Notes: generated by a model not told the origin, from the sequence alone. 64,000 bases of DNA from Nocardioides sp. QY071 (GCF_029961765.1 NZ_CP124681.1:2542001-2606000); one strand, 5' to 3'; counted from the stretch's first letter, positions 52,123-60,310 are shown. Numbers and translations are program-made.

Positions 52123-52428
52123 ATGATGGTGGCGGATGTTCCGGGATGGGCGGTCGCAGCTGTGCTGCCTGCCGCCGTCGCGATGGTCACGGTCCTGGGC
52201 GTGGCGGCGGGCGTGCTGGTCTATGCCGCGTACTCGGCTCGCGGCCGCGCCGTACCGGGTCCGTTGCGGTGGATGCTGCCGGCACTCAAGCTCGCCGCGT
52301 CGGCCCGGAACCACACGCTCATGGTTGCGTCGTCTCGTCGACCAGCGACGAGAGCCGGGTCCGCAGGTCGAGCATCGGGGCGATCCGGGTCGCGCACGCC
52401 AGGACGAGTGCCTCGTCCTGGTCGGTGA
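52123..52428 (+). CDS. Small single-helix membrane protein
   Basis: 101 residues. One N-terminal membrane helix (WAVAAVLPAAVAMVTVLGVA), then YSARGRAVPGPLRWMLPALK. The last 35 residues are Arg/Ser/Gly-rich and lie antisense to the convergent GAF gene (110-bp overlap), so the natural stop may have been lost. GGGAGGAGGC lies directly before ATG 52123; the adjacent ATG at 52126 gives better spacing. Function unknown. Confidence 0.55.
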   Translation: MMVADVPGWAVAAVLPAAVAMVTVLGVAAGVLVYAAYSARGRAVPGPLRWMLPALKLAASARNHTLMVASSRRPATRAGSAGRASGRSGSRTPGRVPRPGR

Positions 52429-52648
52429 ACGGCCTGTCGACGGAGAACCGGACCACCGACGCGCCACCCACGACGCGCTCGTCGACCAACAGGGGCACGC
52501 CCAGCACGGCCCGGATCGGGAAGCGCTGCAGGGTGGCGATGGCGAGATGTTCGGCAACGAACTCGATGACCCTCTCGACCGCCTCGGCGCACCTTCTGTC
52601 CACCCGCGGCAGCAGCCAGGCTCGCCTGGCGTCCTCCGTCGCCTCCAC
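52319..52648 (-). CDS. Short GAF-domain-like protein
   Basis: 109 residues from GTG 52648 (GGGAGGGG upstream). It has the C-terminal half of a GAF fold: FPIRAVLGVPLLVDERVVGG, ASVVRFSVDRPFTDQDEALV and a closing helix with LDLRTRLSSLVDE. The N-terminal GAF strand is short, so it may be a truncated sensor module. Further upstream in-frame sequence is antisense-like and overlaps the SQR-like gene, so I exclude it. Partner unknown. Confidence 0.6.
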   Translation of the reverse strand: MEATEDARRAWLLPRVDRRCAEAVERVIEFVAEHLAIATLQRFPIRAVLGVPLLVDERVVGGASVVRFSVDRPFTDQDEALVLACATRIAPMLDLRTRLSSLVDETTQP

Positions 52649-52740
52649 AGCCCCCTCCCGGGAACAAGTCAAGCCGGGCACTGGTCGTGTCCGCAAGGAA
52701 GCCGGTGAGACGGTGCAGTCCGGTCCAGCGCCCCGGAGCG

Positions 52741-53937
52741 TCACGGCAGCTGCACGTAGCCGTGCTCCATCTTCCACAGGAAGTACTTCTCGAACGCCAG
52801 CTTCATCAGGTGGGCCTGCGGGCCCGGGACGAGCACCCCGTGCTTGCGGGGCGGAAGCATCTTGTCCGCGAGGATCACGACGCCGTTGTTCCCGGCGTCC
52901 ATGACACATACCGCCTTGATGTCGCCGAACGGCCGCTCGTCCGTGGGCGCCTCGCCGCGAACCTGGTGCGCGATGTTGCGTGCCGCGACGTGGGCCTGCT
53001 GCTCGGTCGGGAACCCGGTCTTGGGCACCCCGACGGGTACCGACGTCGTCCACGGCACCTCGACCGCGGCCGCCACGCCCACGGCGTAGACATCGTCGTG
53101 CTTCTCGCTCTGGTACGTCGGACGCACCGGTACGAAGCCCTTGGCGTCGGCCAGGCCCGAGTCGCGCAGGAAGTCCTGCCCGAGGAAGGGGGGCACGACC
53201 ATGCTGAACGAGAAGGGGAGCCGTTCCCCGTTCGCGAGGATGATCGCATCCTCCTCGGCCCGCTCGAGCGCGATCCCGACGCGGGACTCGATGCCCTGCT
53301 TCTTCAGGAACATGCCGAGGAGCTGCTCGCCGTGGGGCAGGCCGCCGATGCCGAAGTGGCCGAGGAAGGGCTCCGACGTGACGTAGGTCAGCCGGGTCCG
53401 CTTGTGCAGGCCGGCCTTCTTGAGCTGGTGGGCGGTGTTGAAGAGGAACTCATAGGCCGCGCCGAAGCATCCCGCCCCCTGCGTCGCCGCGATGACGACG
53501 TCTCCCGGCTGCTCCAGGAACCGTCGCCAGGCCGCGCCTGTCTCGATCGCCCGGTCCAGCGTGGTGATGGTGGAGGTGTTCTCCAGGCCGGGGACGACGC
53601 CCTCGTCGTTGCGGTAGCCGGTGGCGACCACGAGGTAGTCGTAGACACGGACCGCGCCGTCGTCGGTGGTGACGGTGCGTGCAGCGGGGTCGACGGCGGT
53701 GGCGGCCGCGTGCACGAACTCGATGCCCGCATGCTCCAGCGTCGGTGCCACCGGGAAGGTGATGTCCGACGGCATCCGCTTGCCGAAGGGCAGCCAGATC
53801 AGGCTCGGGGTGAACAGGAACCGGTCGCTCGCGGAGACGACCATGACGTCGACGTCCCCCGCGAGCTCGTGCTGCACGGCCAGTGCGGCGGTCAGGCCGC
53901 CGAAGTTCGATCCCAGGACGACGACTCGTGGACGCAT
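52741..53937 (-). CDS. Sulfide:quinone oxidoreductase-like FAD/NAD(P) oxidoreductase
   Basis: 398 residues. FAD dinucleotide motif VVVLGSNFGGLTAALAVQ, second motif VVIAATQGAGCFGAAYEF, and C-terminal FAD contact AVCVMDAGNNGVVIL. The two cysteines in these last motifs sit where sulfide:quinone oxidoreductases carry catalytic cysteines. C-terminal helices (MKLAFEKYFLWKMEHGY) could bind the membrane. It likely passes electrons from sulfide or a related donor to the quinone pool; a type II NADH dehydrogenase-like role is the alternative. GGAGGAG precedes ATG 53937. Confidence 0.85.
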   Translation of the reverse strand: MRPRVVVLGSNFGGLTAALAVQHELAGDVDVMVVSASDRFLFTPSLIWLPFGKRMPSDITFPVAPTLEHAGIEFVHAAATAVDPAARTVTTDDGAVRVYDYLVVATGYRNDEGVVPGLENTSTITTLDRAIETGAAWRRFLEQPGDVVIAATQGAGCFGAAYEFLFNTAHQLKKAGLHKRTRLTYVTSEPFLGHFGIGGLPHGEQLLGMFLKKQGIESRVGIALERAEEDAIILANGERLPFSFSMVVPPFLGQDFLRDSGLADAKGFVPVRPTYQSEKHDDVYAVGVAAAVEVPWTTSVPVGVPKTGFPTEQQAHVAARNIAHQVRGEAPTDERPFGDIKAVCVMDAGNNGVVILADKMLPPRKHGVLVPGPQAHLMKLAFEKYFLWKMEHGYVQLP

Positions 53938-54006
53938 CTCGTTCTCCTCCGCGTTGGCTGGATGGTTCGATGCCTCCATTCAGCCGCGTCCGGTCCGCCG
54001 CGGGTG

Positions 54007-54042
54007 GAGGCCTACGGCCCGCCCGGTCGGGCCGTAGGTCCT
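54007..54042. promoter_or_regulatory. Paired DevR-like boxes
   Basis: GAGGCCTACGGCCC (54007-54020) and GGGCCGTAGGTCCT (54029-54042), starts 22 bp apart, 70-105 bp before the SQR-like gene start and after the thioredoxin stop. Confidence 0.6.
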
Positions 54043-54050
54043 CCCGGGCT

Positions 54051-54398
54051 TCAGGAGGCGTCGGCGACGGCGTCGAGGGTGAGGTTCCGTACGGCGTCGA
54101 TCAGCTGCTCGAGGCCCGCCGCAGGTAGGGCGCCGGCCTGGCGGAAGACCAGCTGACCGTCCTTGAAGGCCATCAGGGTCGGGATCGAGGTGATCTGGGC
54201 CGCCGCGGCGAGGTCGCGCTCGGCCTCGGTGTCGACCTTGGCGAAGACGACGTCGGGATGGGCGGCGGCCGCGCGCTCGAAGATGGGGGCGAACATCCGG
54301 CACGGGCCGCACCAGGATGCCCAGAAGTCCACGAGGAGGATCGGGTTGTCCTGCACGGCGGTCTCGAAGGTGGCGGCGGTGAGGTCGACGGTGGTCAT
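54051..54398 (-). CDS. Thioredoxin
   Basis: 115 residues. Active site FWASWCGPCRMFAPIF (Cys30, Cys33), cis-Pro loop ITSIPTLMAFKDGQ. Cytoplasmic protein disulfide reductase. The C-terminus has an extra Ala-rich turn. GGAGG lies 8 bases before ATG 54398. A GC palindrome (54436-54453) and DevR-like boxes lie upstream. Located next to an SQR-like enzyme, so redox or sulfur handling is a reasonable context. Confidence 0.96.
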   Translation of the reverse strand: MTTVDLTAATFETAVQDNPILLVDFWASWCGPCRMFAPIFERAAAAHPDVVFAKVDTEAERDLAAAAQITSIPTLMAFKDGQLVFRQAGALPAAGLEQLIDAVRNLTLDAVADAS

Positions 54399-54435
54399 GG
54401 GTGGTTCCTCCCTGGGGGTGTGCGTACGACCGCCA

Positions 54436-54453
54436 TAACCCCCCGGGGGGATA
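54436..54453. promoter_or_regulatory. C6G6 palindrome, possible CsoR-family operator
   Basis: TAACCCCCCGGGGGGATA, near-symmetric with TA at both ends, 38 bp upstream of the thioredoxin start. G/C-tract dyads flanked by TA resemble operators of CsoR/CstR-type copper or persulfide sensors. No such regulator gene is in the window. Confidence 0.4.
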
Positions 54454-54462
54454 TTTGATTCC

Positions 54463-54498
54463 CGGCCAGAAGTCCTCGGGTGACGGGACATTGCGCCC
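54463..54498. promoter_or_regulatory. Paired DevR-like boxes (promoter cassette copy 1)
   Basis: CGGCCAGAAGTCCT (54463-54476, reverse orientation) and GGGACATTGCGCCC (54485-54498), starts 22 bp apart, 58-93 bp before the CBS gene start. Nearly repeated at 55085-55120. Confidence 0.6.
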
Positions 54499-54555
54499 TG
54501 CGACGGACGGGCACGCAGTGCGAGCGTGGGGTCCCCACCCCTTCCAGGAGGTCTC

Positions 54556-54960
54556 ATGTCCCCGTCCGAGGTGCTCGCGTCCGAGCTGATGTCGTGGCCG
54601 GTCGTGACCGTCGACCACTCCTGCACGCTGCAGGAGGCGATCGAGGTCCTCGGCGCCGAGGAGGTCGGCGCGCTGGTCGTCACCCGGCACGGCCGTCCGG
54701 CTGGAGTGCTGTCTGAGCGCGATGTCGTCGCCCACCTCGCACGCGCCGCCGATCCGACCCACGTCACAGCGGGGGAGGCGATGACCGACGAGGTGGTGAC
54801 GGCACCGGAGACGATCACCCTCCGTGACGCCGCCCGGCTGCTGGCCACGGCCGACGTCCGGCACCTGCCGCTGACCAGGGGTGACGAGATCGTCGGGATG
54901 CTCTCGTGCCGGGACGTGGTCGATGTGCTTGCCGACGTCCGGCGTACCGGATCGGCGTGA
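54556..54960 (+). CDS. CBS-pair protein (Hrp1/Rv2626c-like)
   Basis: 134 residues consisting almost only of two CBS motifs: SELMSWPVVTVDHSCTLQEA and EAMTDEVVTAPETITLRDAA, with the ligand-loop stretches GVLSERDVV and GMLSCRDVV. Size and layout match hypoxic response protein 1 (Rv2626c). Nucleotide ligand unknown. AGGAGG 6 bases before ATG 54556 sets the start. Its promoter region is closely repeated before the membrane protein at 55179. Confidence 0.92.
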   Translation: MSPSEVLASELMSWPVVTVDHSCTLQEAIEVLGAEEVGALVVTRHGRPAGVLSERDVVAHLARAADPTHVTAGEAMTDEVVTAPETITLRDAARLLATADVRHLPLTRGDEIVGMLSCRDVVDVLADVRRTGSA

Positions 54961-55084
54961 GCAACCCATGACGCGCTGACCGCACCGACCGGAGGGCCTG
55001 ATGCCGTCGGCGGTGCCGCGGACCGACGCCATGACCATCTGGCCGACTGTTCGGTCATCAGTGCGGAGCCGGACCGCCCGCCGC

Positions 55085-55120
55085 CCGCCAGAAGTCCTCG
55101 ACTGCCGGGACGTTGCGCCC
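55085..55120. promoter_or_regulatory. Paired DevR-like boxes (promoter cassette copy 2)
   Basis: CCGCCAGAAGTCCT (55085-55098) and GGGACGTTGCGCCC (55107-55120), starts 22 bp apart, before the membrane protein at 55179. Further upstream (54960-55080) I see only an imperfect inverted repeat around TGACC...GGTCA. Confidence 0.6.
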
Positions 55121-55178
55121 TGCGGCCGTCGAGCATGCGGTGCGAGCGTGGAGGTCTCATCCCGCACCAGGAGGTGTC

Positions 55179-55541
55179 ATGTCCCCATCCCCATCCCCGG
55201 ATGCCGCACCCCGCGGCGATCGTGACGTGCGGCGCGCCTGGTGGTGTCTCGGGCTCTTCATCCCGTCGTTCCTCGGCGCGTTCGTGACGGGTGAGGGCCT
55301 TCTGGCGGTCCTCGGCTACGACGGAGAGGAGAGCGCGCCCGTGGGTGTCGCTCTCGTGGCCGGCGTGCCGGCGATGACCGTGTTCGCGTTGCCGGCCCTG
55401 CTGATCGGGCACTTCGGGCGGCGGGCTATGCGCAACGGACACGTGCAGGGCCGTGAGCCGACCGTCGTGGCGTTCGTGATCGCGGGTGTCTTCGTCGTGG
55501 TCAACGTCTTCCAGCTCGCCCTGCTGGCGGCACTGGGCTGA
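55179..55541 (+). CDS. Small three-helix membrane protein
   Basis: 120 residues with three hydrophobic segments (residues about 22-44, 52-78, 93-118), polar N-terminus SPSPSPDAAPRGDRD. No family recognised. CAGGAGG precedes ATG 55179 by 5-6 bases. The promoter and first codons (ATGTCCCC) closely repeat those of the Hrp1-like gene, so the two are likely co-regulated. Confidence 0.75.
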   Translation: MSPSPSPDAAPRGDRDVRRAWWCLGLFIPSFLGAFVTGEGLLAVLGYDGEESAPVGVALVAGVPAMTVFALPALLIGHFGRRAMRNGHVQGREPTVVAFVIAGVFVVVNVFQLALLAALG

Positions 55542-55664
55542 GCCGGGGCGAGAGCCGGAGCGGTGAGTGCGGCGACGTCTCCTGGACCAGTTGGTCGATC
55601 GCGCCGGGCTCGGTGACGTTTCGGCGGGTCGCACTGGCGCCGGACGCTACCCCCCGGTGCAGAC

Positions 55665-56084
55665 TCAGTCGTCCACGAGCCGGCGGCCGCTGATCTGCGT
55701 CGGGCTGACCCGGACGTACACCGGCCGGAAACCCCGCGCCCAGGGCACCGGGCGGGTCGACTCCATCGCGGGCAGGTCCTCGCTCTCGACGTACGACGAG
55801 GTGCCGCGTACCAGCACGCTCCACCCGGTCTGGTGGAAGTCGTCGAGCCGGTCGACCTGGAAGGAGACCGTCGCGTCGTTGAGCCTCAGGCACATTTGGC
55901 TGGCCGGCGAGACGCGGAACAGGACCGTCTCGCCGTCCATCCGGAAGTTGACCGGGAGCGCGACCGGCCCGTCGTCGTCGGTGTACACGATGCGGCCGAC
56001 CCGGGCCAGGCCGAGGAGCTGCAGGCACTCCGAGCGCGGGATGTCGTGCAGCGTCGCCTGCTGCAGGTCCTCGTAGGCGTCCAT
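55665..56084 (-). CDS. Pyridoxamine 5'-phosphate oxidase-like (PPOX) flavoprotein
   Basis: 139 residues. Split-barrel start IPRSECLQLLGLARVGRIVY, then GPVALPVNFRMDGETVLFRV and ATVSFQVDRLDDFHQTGWSV, the common actinobacterial PPOX pattern that binds FMN or F420. Close relatives occur in DosR regulons (e.g. Rv3129 type). I prefer ATG 56084 (AAGGG nine bases upstream) over ATG 56093, which abuts the Shine-Dalgarno. Downstream of the SDR gene by 17 bp, probably one operon. Confidence 0.87.
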   Translation of the reverse strand: MDAYEDLQQATLHDIPRSECLQLLGLARVGRIVYTDDDGPVALPVNFRMDGETVLFRVSPASQMCLRLNDATVSFQVDRLDDFHQTGWSVLVRGTSSYVESEDLPAMESTRPVPWARGFRPVYVRVSPTQISGRRLVDD

Positions 56085-56101
56085 GTCCGTCATCCCTTCG
56101 T

Positions 56102-56911
56102 TCAGGCCAGCAGGCGTCCGCCGTCGACCACGATCTGGGCGCCGGTGACGTAGGAGGCCAGGTCGCTGGCAAGGAAGAGGGCAGCACGGGCGATGTCGTC
56201 GGGTGCGCCCATCCGGCGCATCGGGACCTGGGCGAGGAACGCCTCGAGGACCGCCTTGGGGTCGGTCCCGGAGCCTCCTGCCGCCTGCATGGTGGCCACG
56301 CCGGGTGTGGCGATGGCGCCCGGGGCGATGGCGTTGACCCAGATGCCGTGGGGGGCGAGCTCGAGGGCGAGGTTCTTGGTGAAGCCCCAGACGCCGTGCT
56401 TGGACGCGTCGTAGTGCGCCAGGCCCACGCTCGAGGGGTGCAGTGCGTCGATGGAGGTCACGTTGATGATCCGGCCGCCGCTCTCCTGGTGGCGCATCCG
56501 CAGCGCGGCCTCCCGTGAGCACAGGTAGACGCCGCGCAGGTTGGTGCGGATCACCCGGTCGAAGTCGTCGGGCGTCATGTCGAGCACCGGCACACTGGGG
56601 AAGATCCCGGCGTCGTTGACCAGGATGTCGACCCGGCCGCGCCAGCCGATGGTGTCAGCGACGAGGCGGTGGACGTCGTCGGCGTCACCGACGTCGGCGT
56701 ACATCGCCATCGCGGAGCGACCGTGCTCGACGAGCTCCTTGGCGGTCGTCTCCGCGGCCTCGAGGTCGGCGTCAGCGACGACGACGGAGGCCCCGGCCTC
56801 GGCCAGCCGCTCGACGATGCCCCGCCCGATGCCCATGGCACCGCCAGTGACGATCGCCGTGCGCCCGGTCAGGCTGATGAGGTCGGTGATGCTGGGTGAG
56901 CTGATGCTCAT
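56102..56911 (-). CDS. Short-chain dehydrogenase/reductase
   Basis: 269 residues. Cofactor motif VTGGAMGIGRG, VADAD after beta2 (favours NAD), NDAGIF in place of NNAG, and catalytic Ser153, Tyr167, Lys171 in VTSIDALHPSS and HYDASKHGV. C-terminal ITGAQIVVDGG-like YVTGAQIVVDGGRLLA. Classical SDR; substrate unknown. GAGAGGA precedes ATG 56911. A DevR-like box lies 63 bp upstream. Co-directional with the PPOX gene. Confidence 0.94.
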   Translation of the reverse strand: MSISSPSITDLISLTGRTAIVTGGAMGIGRGIVERLAEAGASVVVADADLEAAETTAKELVEHGRSAMAMYADVGDADDVHRLVADTIGWRGRVDILVNDAGIFPSVPVLDMTPDDFDRVIRTNLRGVYLCSREAALRMRHQESGGRIINVTSIDALHPSSVGLAHYDASKHGVWGFTKNLALELAPHGIWVNAIAPGAIATPGVATMQAAGGSGTDPKAVLEAFLAQVPMRRMGAPDDIARAALFLASDLASYVTGAQIVVDGGRLLA

Positions 56912-56973
56912 GGCTGGTCCTCTCGTTGTCCGTGCGACACGACCAGCCTGTGCGAGGGTGACGGTGGCGGACA

Positions 56974-56987
56974 GGGTCCAAAGACCC
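56974..56987. promoter_or_regulatory. DevR-like box
   Basis: GGGTCCAAAGACCC, a near-perfect dyad, 63 bp before the SDR start and 22 bp after the DUF2231 stop. Confidence 0.6.
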
Positions 56988-57008
56988 GTCGAGCCCCGGC
57001 CTCTTGGC

Positions 57009-57467
57009 TCACTCGGCGGAGGAGGACGTGACCTGGTCGCCCCAGGCGGCACGGGCACCGGAGTCGCCCACGCGGTAGACCTGTACGCCGGCGGCCAGCG
57101 CGGCCACGACGGCACCGGCGGCCAGGACCCGCGCCGCGTTGCGGGCTCCGGGACCACGGCGGTCGACCCAGACGAGTCCGGCCACCAGCAGCAGCAACGG
57201 GAGGGCGAACCAGATCAGCTGGTCACCCAGCTGGGCGTGGGAGCCCGGGTCACCGACGTGCTTCTCCAGCGCCTCGCCGCTCGAGGTCGCCACCGGAACG
57301 AGCGCCGTCGCGACAAGGGCGACACCCAGCACCAGGAGGCCGTAGCGCTGGCGCCACGCGGGCCGGGCCACGATCGCCAGGGTGCCGAGGATCGCCAACG
57401 GCAACAGGACGACGACCGCGTGGACGACGAGGGGGTGGAGGGGAAGGCCGTTGACCAGGTCGAACAT
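57009..57467 (-). CDS. DUF2231 membrane protein
   Basis: 152 residues with four helices. Begins FDLVNGLPLHPLVVHAVVVL, the DUF2231 signature (GLPLHPLLVH) with histidines that may bind a metal or heme; later GDQLIWFALPLLLLVAGLVW. Function unknown. GGAGAG precedes ATG 57467. Divergent from the response regulator gene. Confidence 0.92.
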   Translation of the reverse strand: MFDLVNGLPLHPLVVHAVVVLLPLAILGTLAIVARPAWRQRYGLLVLGVALVATALVPVATSSGEALEKHVGDPGSHAQLGDQLIWFALPLLLLVAGLVWVDRRGPGARNAARVLAAGAVVAALAAGVQVYRVGDSGARAAWGDQVTSSSAE

Positions 57468-57599
57468 GCGGACTCTCCGTCAGCTGGGGAACGAGGCGGT
57501 GCGATCCTTTCGCCCCGGCCGTCATGGCCACCCCAAGAGAACCTCAAATCCACGTCAAGGACCGCCAACGGCGACGTGCTCCCGCGTACGGTTCACCCC

Positions 57600-58286
57600 A
57601 TGGCGCGGGTCTTGCTGGTGGAGGACGACGAGGCCATTCGCGCCGGGCTGGTCCGCGGACTGCGCGCGCTCGGGCACGCGGTGACGAGCGTCGCGACCGG
57701 CGGCGCCGCGATGACCGAGCTCAGCTCGGGGCCGCCGGACGTCGTCGTCCTCGACCTCGGCCTGCCCGACGTGGACGGTGCCCGGGTGCTCGAGGTCAGT
57801 CTCGCCCTCAAGGCGGCACCGGTCATCGTCGCGACCGCACGCGACGACGAGGCCGAGGTCGTCCGGCTCCTCAACGCCGGAGCGGACGACTACCTGGTGA
57901 AGCCGTTCTCGGCCGCGCAGATGGACGCACGCATCCGCGCCGTGCTCCGGCGCACCCGCCCGGCCCCCGATCAGGAGCCCGAGCTGCGCGTCGGTGACCT
58001 CGTCCTGGACCCGGTGGGGCGAGAGGTGACGCTCGATGGTCGCGCGCTGGAGCTCACCCGCAAGGAGTTCGACCTCCTGCAGGCGTTGATGCAACGGCCC
58101 GGTGAGGTCGTGAGCAGGCGTCAGCTGCTCGCCGACGTGTGGCAGCAGCCGTGGGGCGGCGCGGACCGGACCGTCGACGTGCATCTCTCGTGGCTGCGGC
58201 GCAAGCTCGGCGAGTCGGCGGCACAGCCTCGCTACCTGGTGAGCGTGCGTGGTGTCGGCGTCAAGATCGTGGAGCCGGAGGCGTGA
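57600..58286 (+). CDS. OmpR/PhoB-family response regulator
   Basis: 228 residues. Receiver with acidic pair VEDDEAIRAG, acceptor Asp52 in VVVLDLGLPDVDG and Lys in YLVKPFSAAQ; winged-helix domain with RALELTRKEFDLLQALM and TVDVHLSWLRRKLGE. Paired with the histidine kinase by GTGA overlap. A short A/T-richer patch just upstream (CCTCAAATCCACGTCAAGG) contains a CTCAA/GTCAA direct-repeat look and could be its own binding site. No DevR-like box in its promoter. Confidence 0.94.
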   Translation: MARVLLVEDDEAIRAGLVRGLRALGHAVTSVATGGAAMTELSSGPPDVVVLDLGLPDVDGARVLEVSLALKAAPVIVATARDDEAEVVRLLNAGADDYLVKPFSAAQMDARIRAVLRRTRPAPDQEPELRVGDLVLDPVGREVTLDGRALELTRKEFDLLQALMQRPGEVVSRRQLLADVWQQPWGGADRTVDVHLSWLRRKLGESAAQPRYLVSVRGVGVKIVEPEA

Positions 58287-59617
58287 GGGTCACCTTGCGC
58301 AGCAGGGTGATCGCGCTGGCCGTCGGTACGGCGACGCTCGTCATCGTGCTCGCCGGCATTCCTCTCGCCCTCATGCTGCGCAGCGATGCTCGTGCGAGCA
58401 CGGACCAGGAGGCGACCTACGCCGCGCAGGGAACTGCCGACTACCTCAGCGCACGCACCGCCGACGAGTCCGTTCTCGAGGCCTACCTGACCCGGCTGAA
58501 CCGCCGTGAGGGCACCTCGGTCTCGGTCCGCCTGCCCGACGGGACCGTGATCGGTGCCCCGCGCGACCTCAGCGCCATTCCTCGCAACGCGGTCGCGGGC
58601 AGCGGCGACCGCGACAGCGACGACCTGGGTGTCGTCTCGGTGCCACGGATCGTCTCGGCCGGCGGACGCCGGTTCGTCGTCGTGGACTGCCGCACCAGCA
58701 CCGGGGAGGCACAGGTCGTGGCGCTGGTCTCGAGTGAGCGGGTCGCGGAGCGCACCCGCAACCGCTACCTGGTCGCCGGCGCGACGGCATCGCTGTTGCT
58801 GGGGCTGGCCTGGCTGGCGGCCGAGGTGACCGGACGCAGGATCGTGCGGCCGTTGCGTCGCACGGCGGAGACGGCGATCGCGCTGGGCTCGGGAGACCTC
58901 ACAGCGCGCGCGCCGACCGGCGGGCCGGCCGAGGTCGCCCGGGTGGCCACGGAGCTCAACGCGCTCGCGGACCGGATCGACGAGCTCCTGACCGGTGAGC
59001 GCGAGGCGGCGGCCGACCTGTCGCACCGGCTGCGCACCCCACTGACCGCGGTGCGGTTGAGCGTCGAGGGTCTGCCGGCCGGCCCGGCGCGTGACGAGCT
59101 CGAGGCCGCCGTCGGCGGCCTGGAGCGGAGCCTGACCCACCTCATCCGGGCGGCCAGGAGCGGGGTTCGCGGGGGAGTCCATCTGCGTTGCGACGCCGCC
59201 GCGGTGGTCGCGGAGCGGACAGCCTTCTGGGCACCACTGACCGAGGACCAGGGCCGAATGACGCAGATCGAGCTGGCCGCCGGGCCGGTCTGGGCGAAGG
59301 CCGGCGCCGACGACCTCGCCGCGGCGGTCGACGCCCTGATCGAGAACGTCGTCGCCCACACTCCCGAGGGCACCGCCTTCAGCGTGCGGCTCGACGAGAC
59401 CTCGGAAGGGGTGGTGCTCGAGATCGTCGACGACGGCCCCGGCATCGCGGTGTCGGCCCTCGACCGCGGGACGGCGGGTGGCGGGTCGACCGGGCTCGGA
59501 CTCGACATCGCGCGGAGGGCCGCCGAGTCCGGCGGTGGGCGGCTCGAGGTCGTCGAGCTCGGGGGCCGCCACGGCATCCGGCTGGTGCTCCGACCGGCGG
59601 AGGCGCCGCTCGCCTGA
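58283..59617 (+). CDS. Sensor histidine kinase
   Basis: 444 residues. Membrane helix 1 (residues about 7-30), an outer sensor of about 130 residues with a single Cys (VVVDCRTS), helix 2 (about 160-182), HAMP, phospho-acceptor His248 in AADLSHRLRTPLTAVRL, and the ATPase motifs ALIENVVAHTPEG, EIVDDGPGIA and GSTGLGLDIARRA. Not a DosS/DosT type: no GAF-heme. Signal unknown. GTG 58283 overlaps the regulator stop. Confidence 0.94.
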   Translation: MRVTLRSRVIALAVGTATLVIVLAGIPLALMLRSDARASTDQEATYAAQGTADYLSARTADESVLEAYLTRLNRREGTSVSVRLPDGTVIGAPRDLSAIPRNAVAGSGDRDSDDLGVVSVPRIVSAGGRRFVVVDCRTSTGEAQVVALVSSERVAERTRNRYLVAGATASLLLGLAWLAAEVTGRRIVRPLRRTAETAIALGSGDLTARAPTGGPAEVARVATELNALADRIDELLTGEREAAADLSHRLRTPLTAVRLSVEGLPAGPARDELEAAVGGLERSLTHLIRAARSGVRGGVHLRCDAAAVVAERTAFWAPLTEDQGRMTQIELAAGPVWAKAGADDLAAAVDALIENVVAHTPEGTAFSVRLDETSEGVVLEIVDDGPGIAVSALDRGTAGGGSTGLGLDIARRAAESGGGRLEVVELGGRHGIRLVLRPAEAPLA

Positions 59618-59636
59618 CGCGACGCCTCGCGCTGGG

Positions 59637-60227
59637 TCAGCGCAGGACCGGGAACCGGCGTACGACGGGCAGCTGCGCCCAGCTGTGGCCCAGGCCCCAG
59701 GTGGCCCCGGCGCCGGCCAGGCCGAGCACGACCATGCTGACCGCGCCGAGCAGGTGCTCGTCGAGGACCGGGTTGTTGGCCGGGGGCAGCACGACGCTCC
59801 ACATCAGGACGTACATCACGAAGCCGGCGAGGGTTCCCAGGCGCATCCCGATGCCGAAGGTCAGCGCGATGCCGATGCCGAGCAGGCCGAGCATGAAGGC
59901 CCAGTCTGCGAACGCGGTGCCGGCGAGGCTGTTCCAGAAGCCCTGGAACGGGCCGTCGGCGGCGAAGCCGAGGAAGCCCTGGGTCGGACTGCCGCCGTGG
60001 ATCCAGGCATCCGGCCCGAAGCGGTCGACGGTGCCATCCTGCGCCGCGCCGGTGGCGTACCCCAGCGCGAGCAGCTTGTCGGCGAAGGCCCACAGGAAGG
60101 TCAGGCCGAAGCCGATGCGGAGCACCGCCAGGGCCCGGCGGGCGGCGGTGTCGGCCACCGCTGCCTCCTCGTCGTGCCCGACGGTGTGGTCGACGAGGTG
60201 GTGGAGGTGGGTGGTGAAGGTGGTCAT
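59637..60227 (-). CDS. DoxX-family membrane protein
   Basis: 196 residues. Acidic N-terminal tail, then four to five helices: ALAVLRIGFGLTFLWAFADK is the typical DoxX start. A loop with GYATGAAQDGTVDRF follows, then WAFMLGLLGIGIALTFGIGM and WSVVLPPANNPVLDEHLLGA. DoxX-like proteins appear in oxidative stress and thiosulfate:quinone systems; precise role unknown. GGAG lies 9 bases before ATG 60227. Convergent with the kinase gene; DevR-like box 84 bp upstream. Confidence 0.9.
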   Translation of the reverse strand: MTTFTTHLHHLVDHTVGHDEEAAVADTAARRALAVLRIGFGLTFLWAFADKLLALGYATGAAQDGTVDRFGPDAWIHGGSPTQGFLGFAADGPFQGFWNSLAGTAFADWAFMLGLLGIGIALTFGIGMRLGTLAGFVMYVLMWSVVLPPANNPVLDEHLLGAVSMVVLGLAGAGATWGLGHSWAQLPVVRRFPVLR

Positions 60228-60310
60228 GGTGATCAGCTCCTCGATCGTTGGTACGTCGAGTCGACCAGCGGACGGGGGTGCTCTGGCAGAGACCGAGGTC
60301 GCCCGTCCGC

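Noticed and set aside
55040..55075. Imperfect inverted repeat around TGACC...GGTCA before promoter cassette 2
   Set aside because: Short arms with a wide spacer are expected by chance in GC-rich DNA; no regulator context.
58283..59617. Histidine kinase as the DevR partner (DosS)
   Set aside because: It has HAMP and HisKA-type DHp and overlaps an OmpR-type regulator; it lacks GAF domains and is not near the DevR-like gene.
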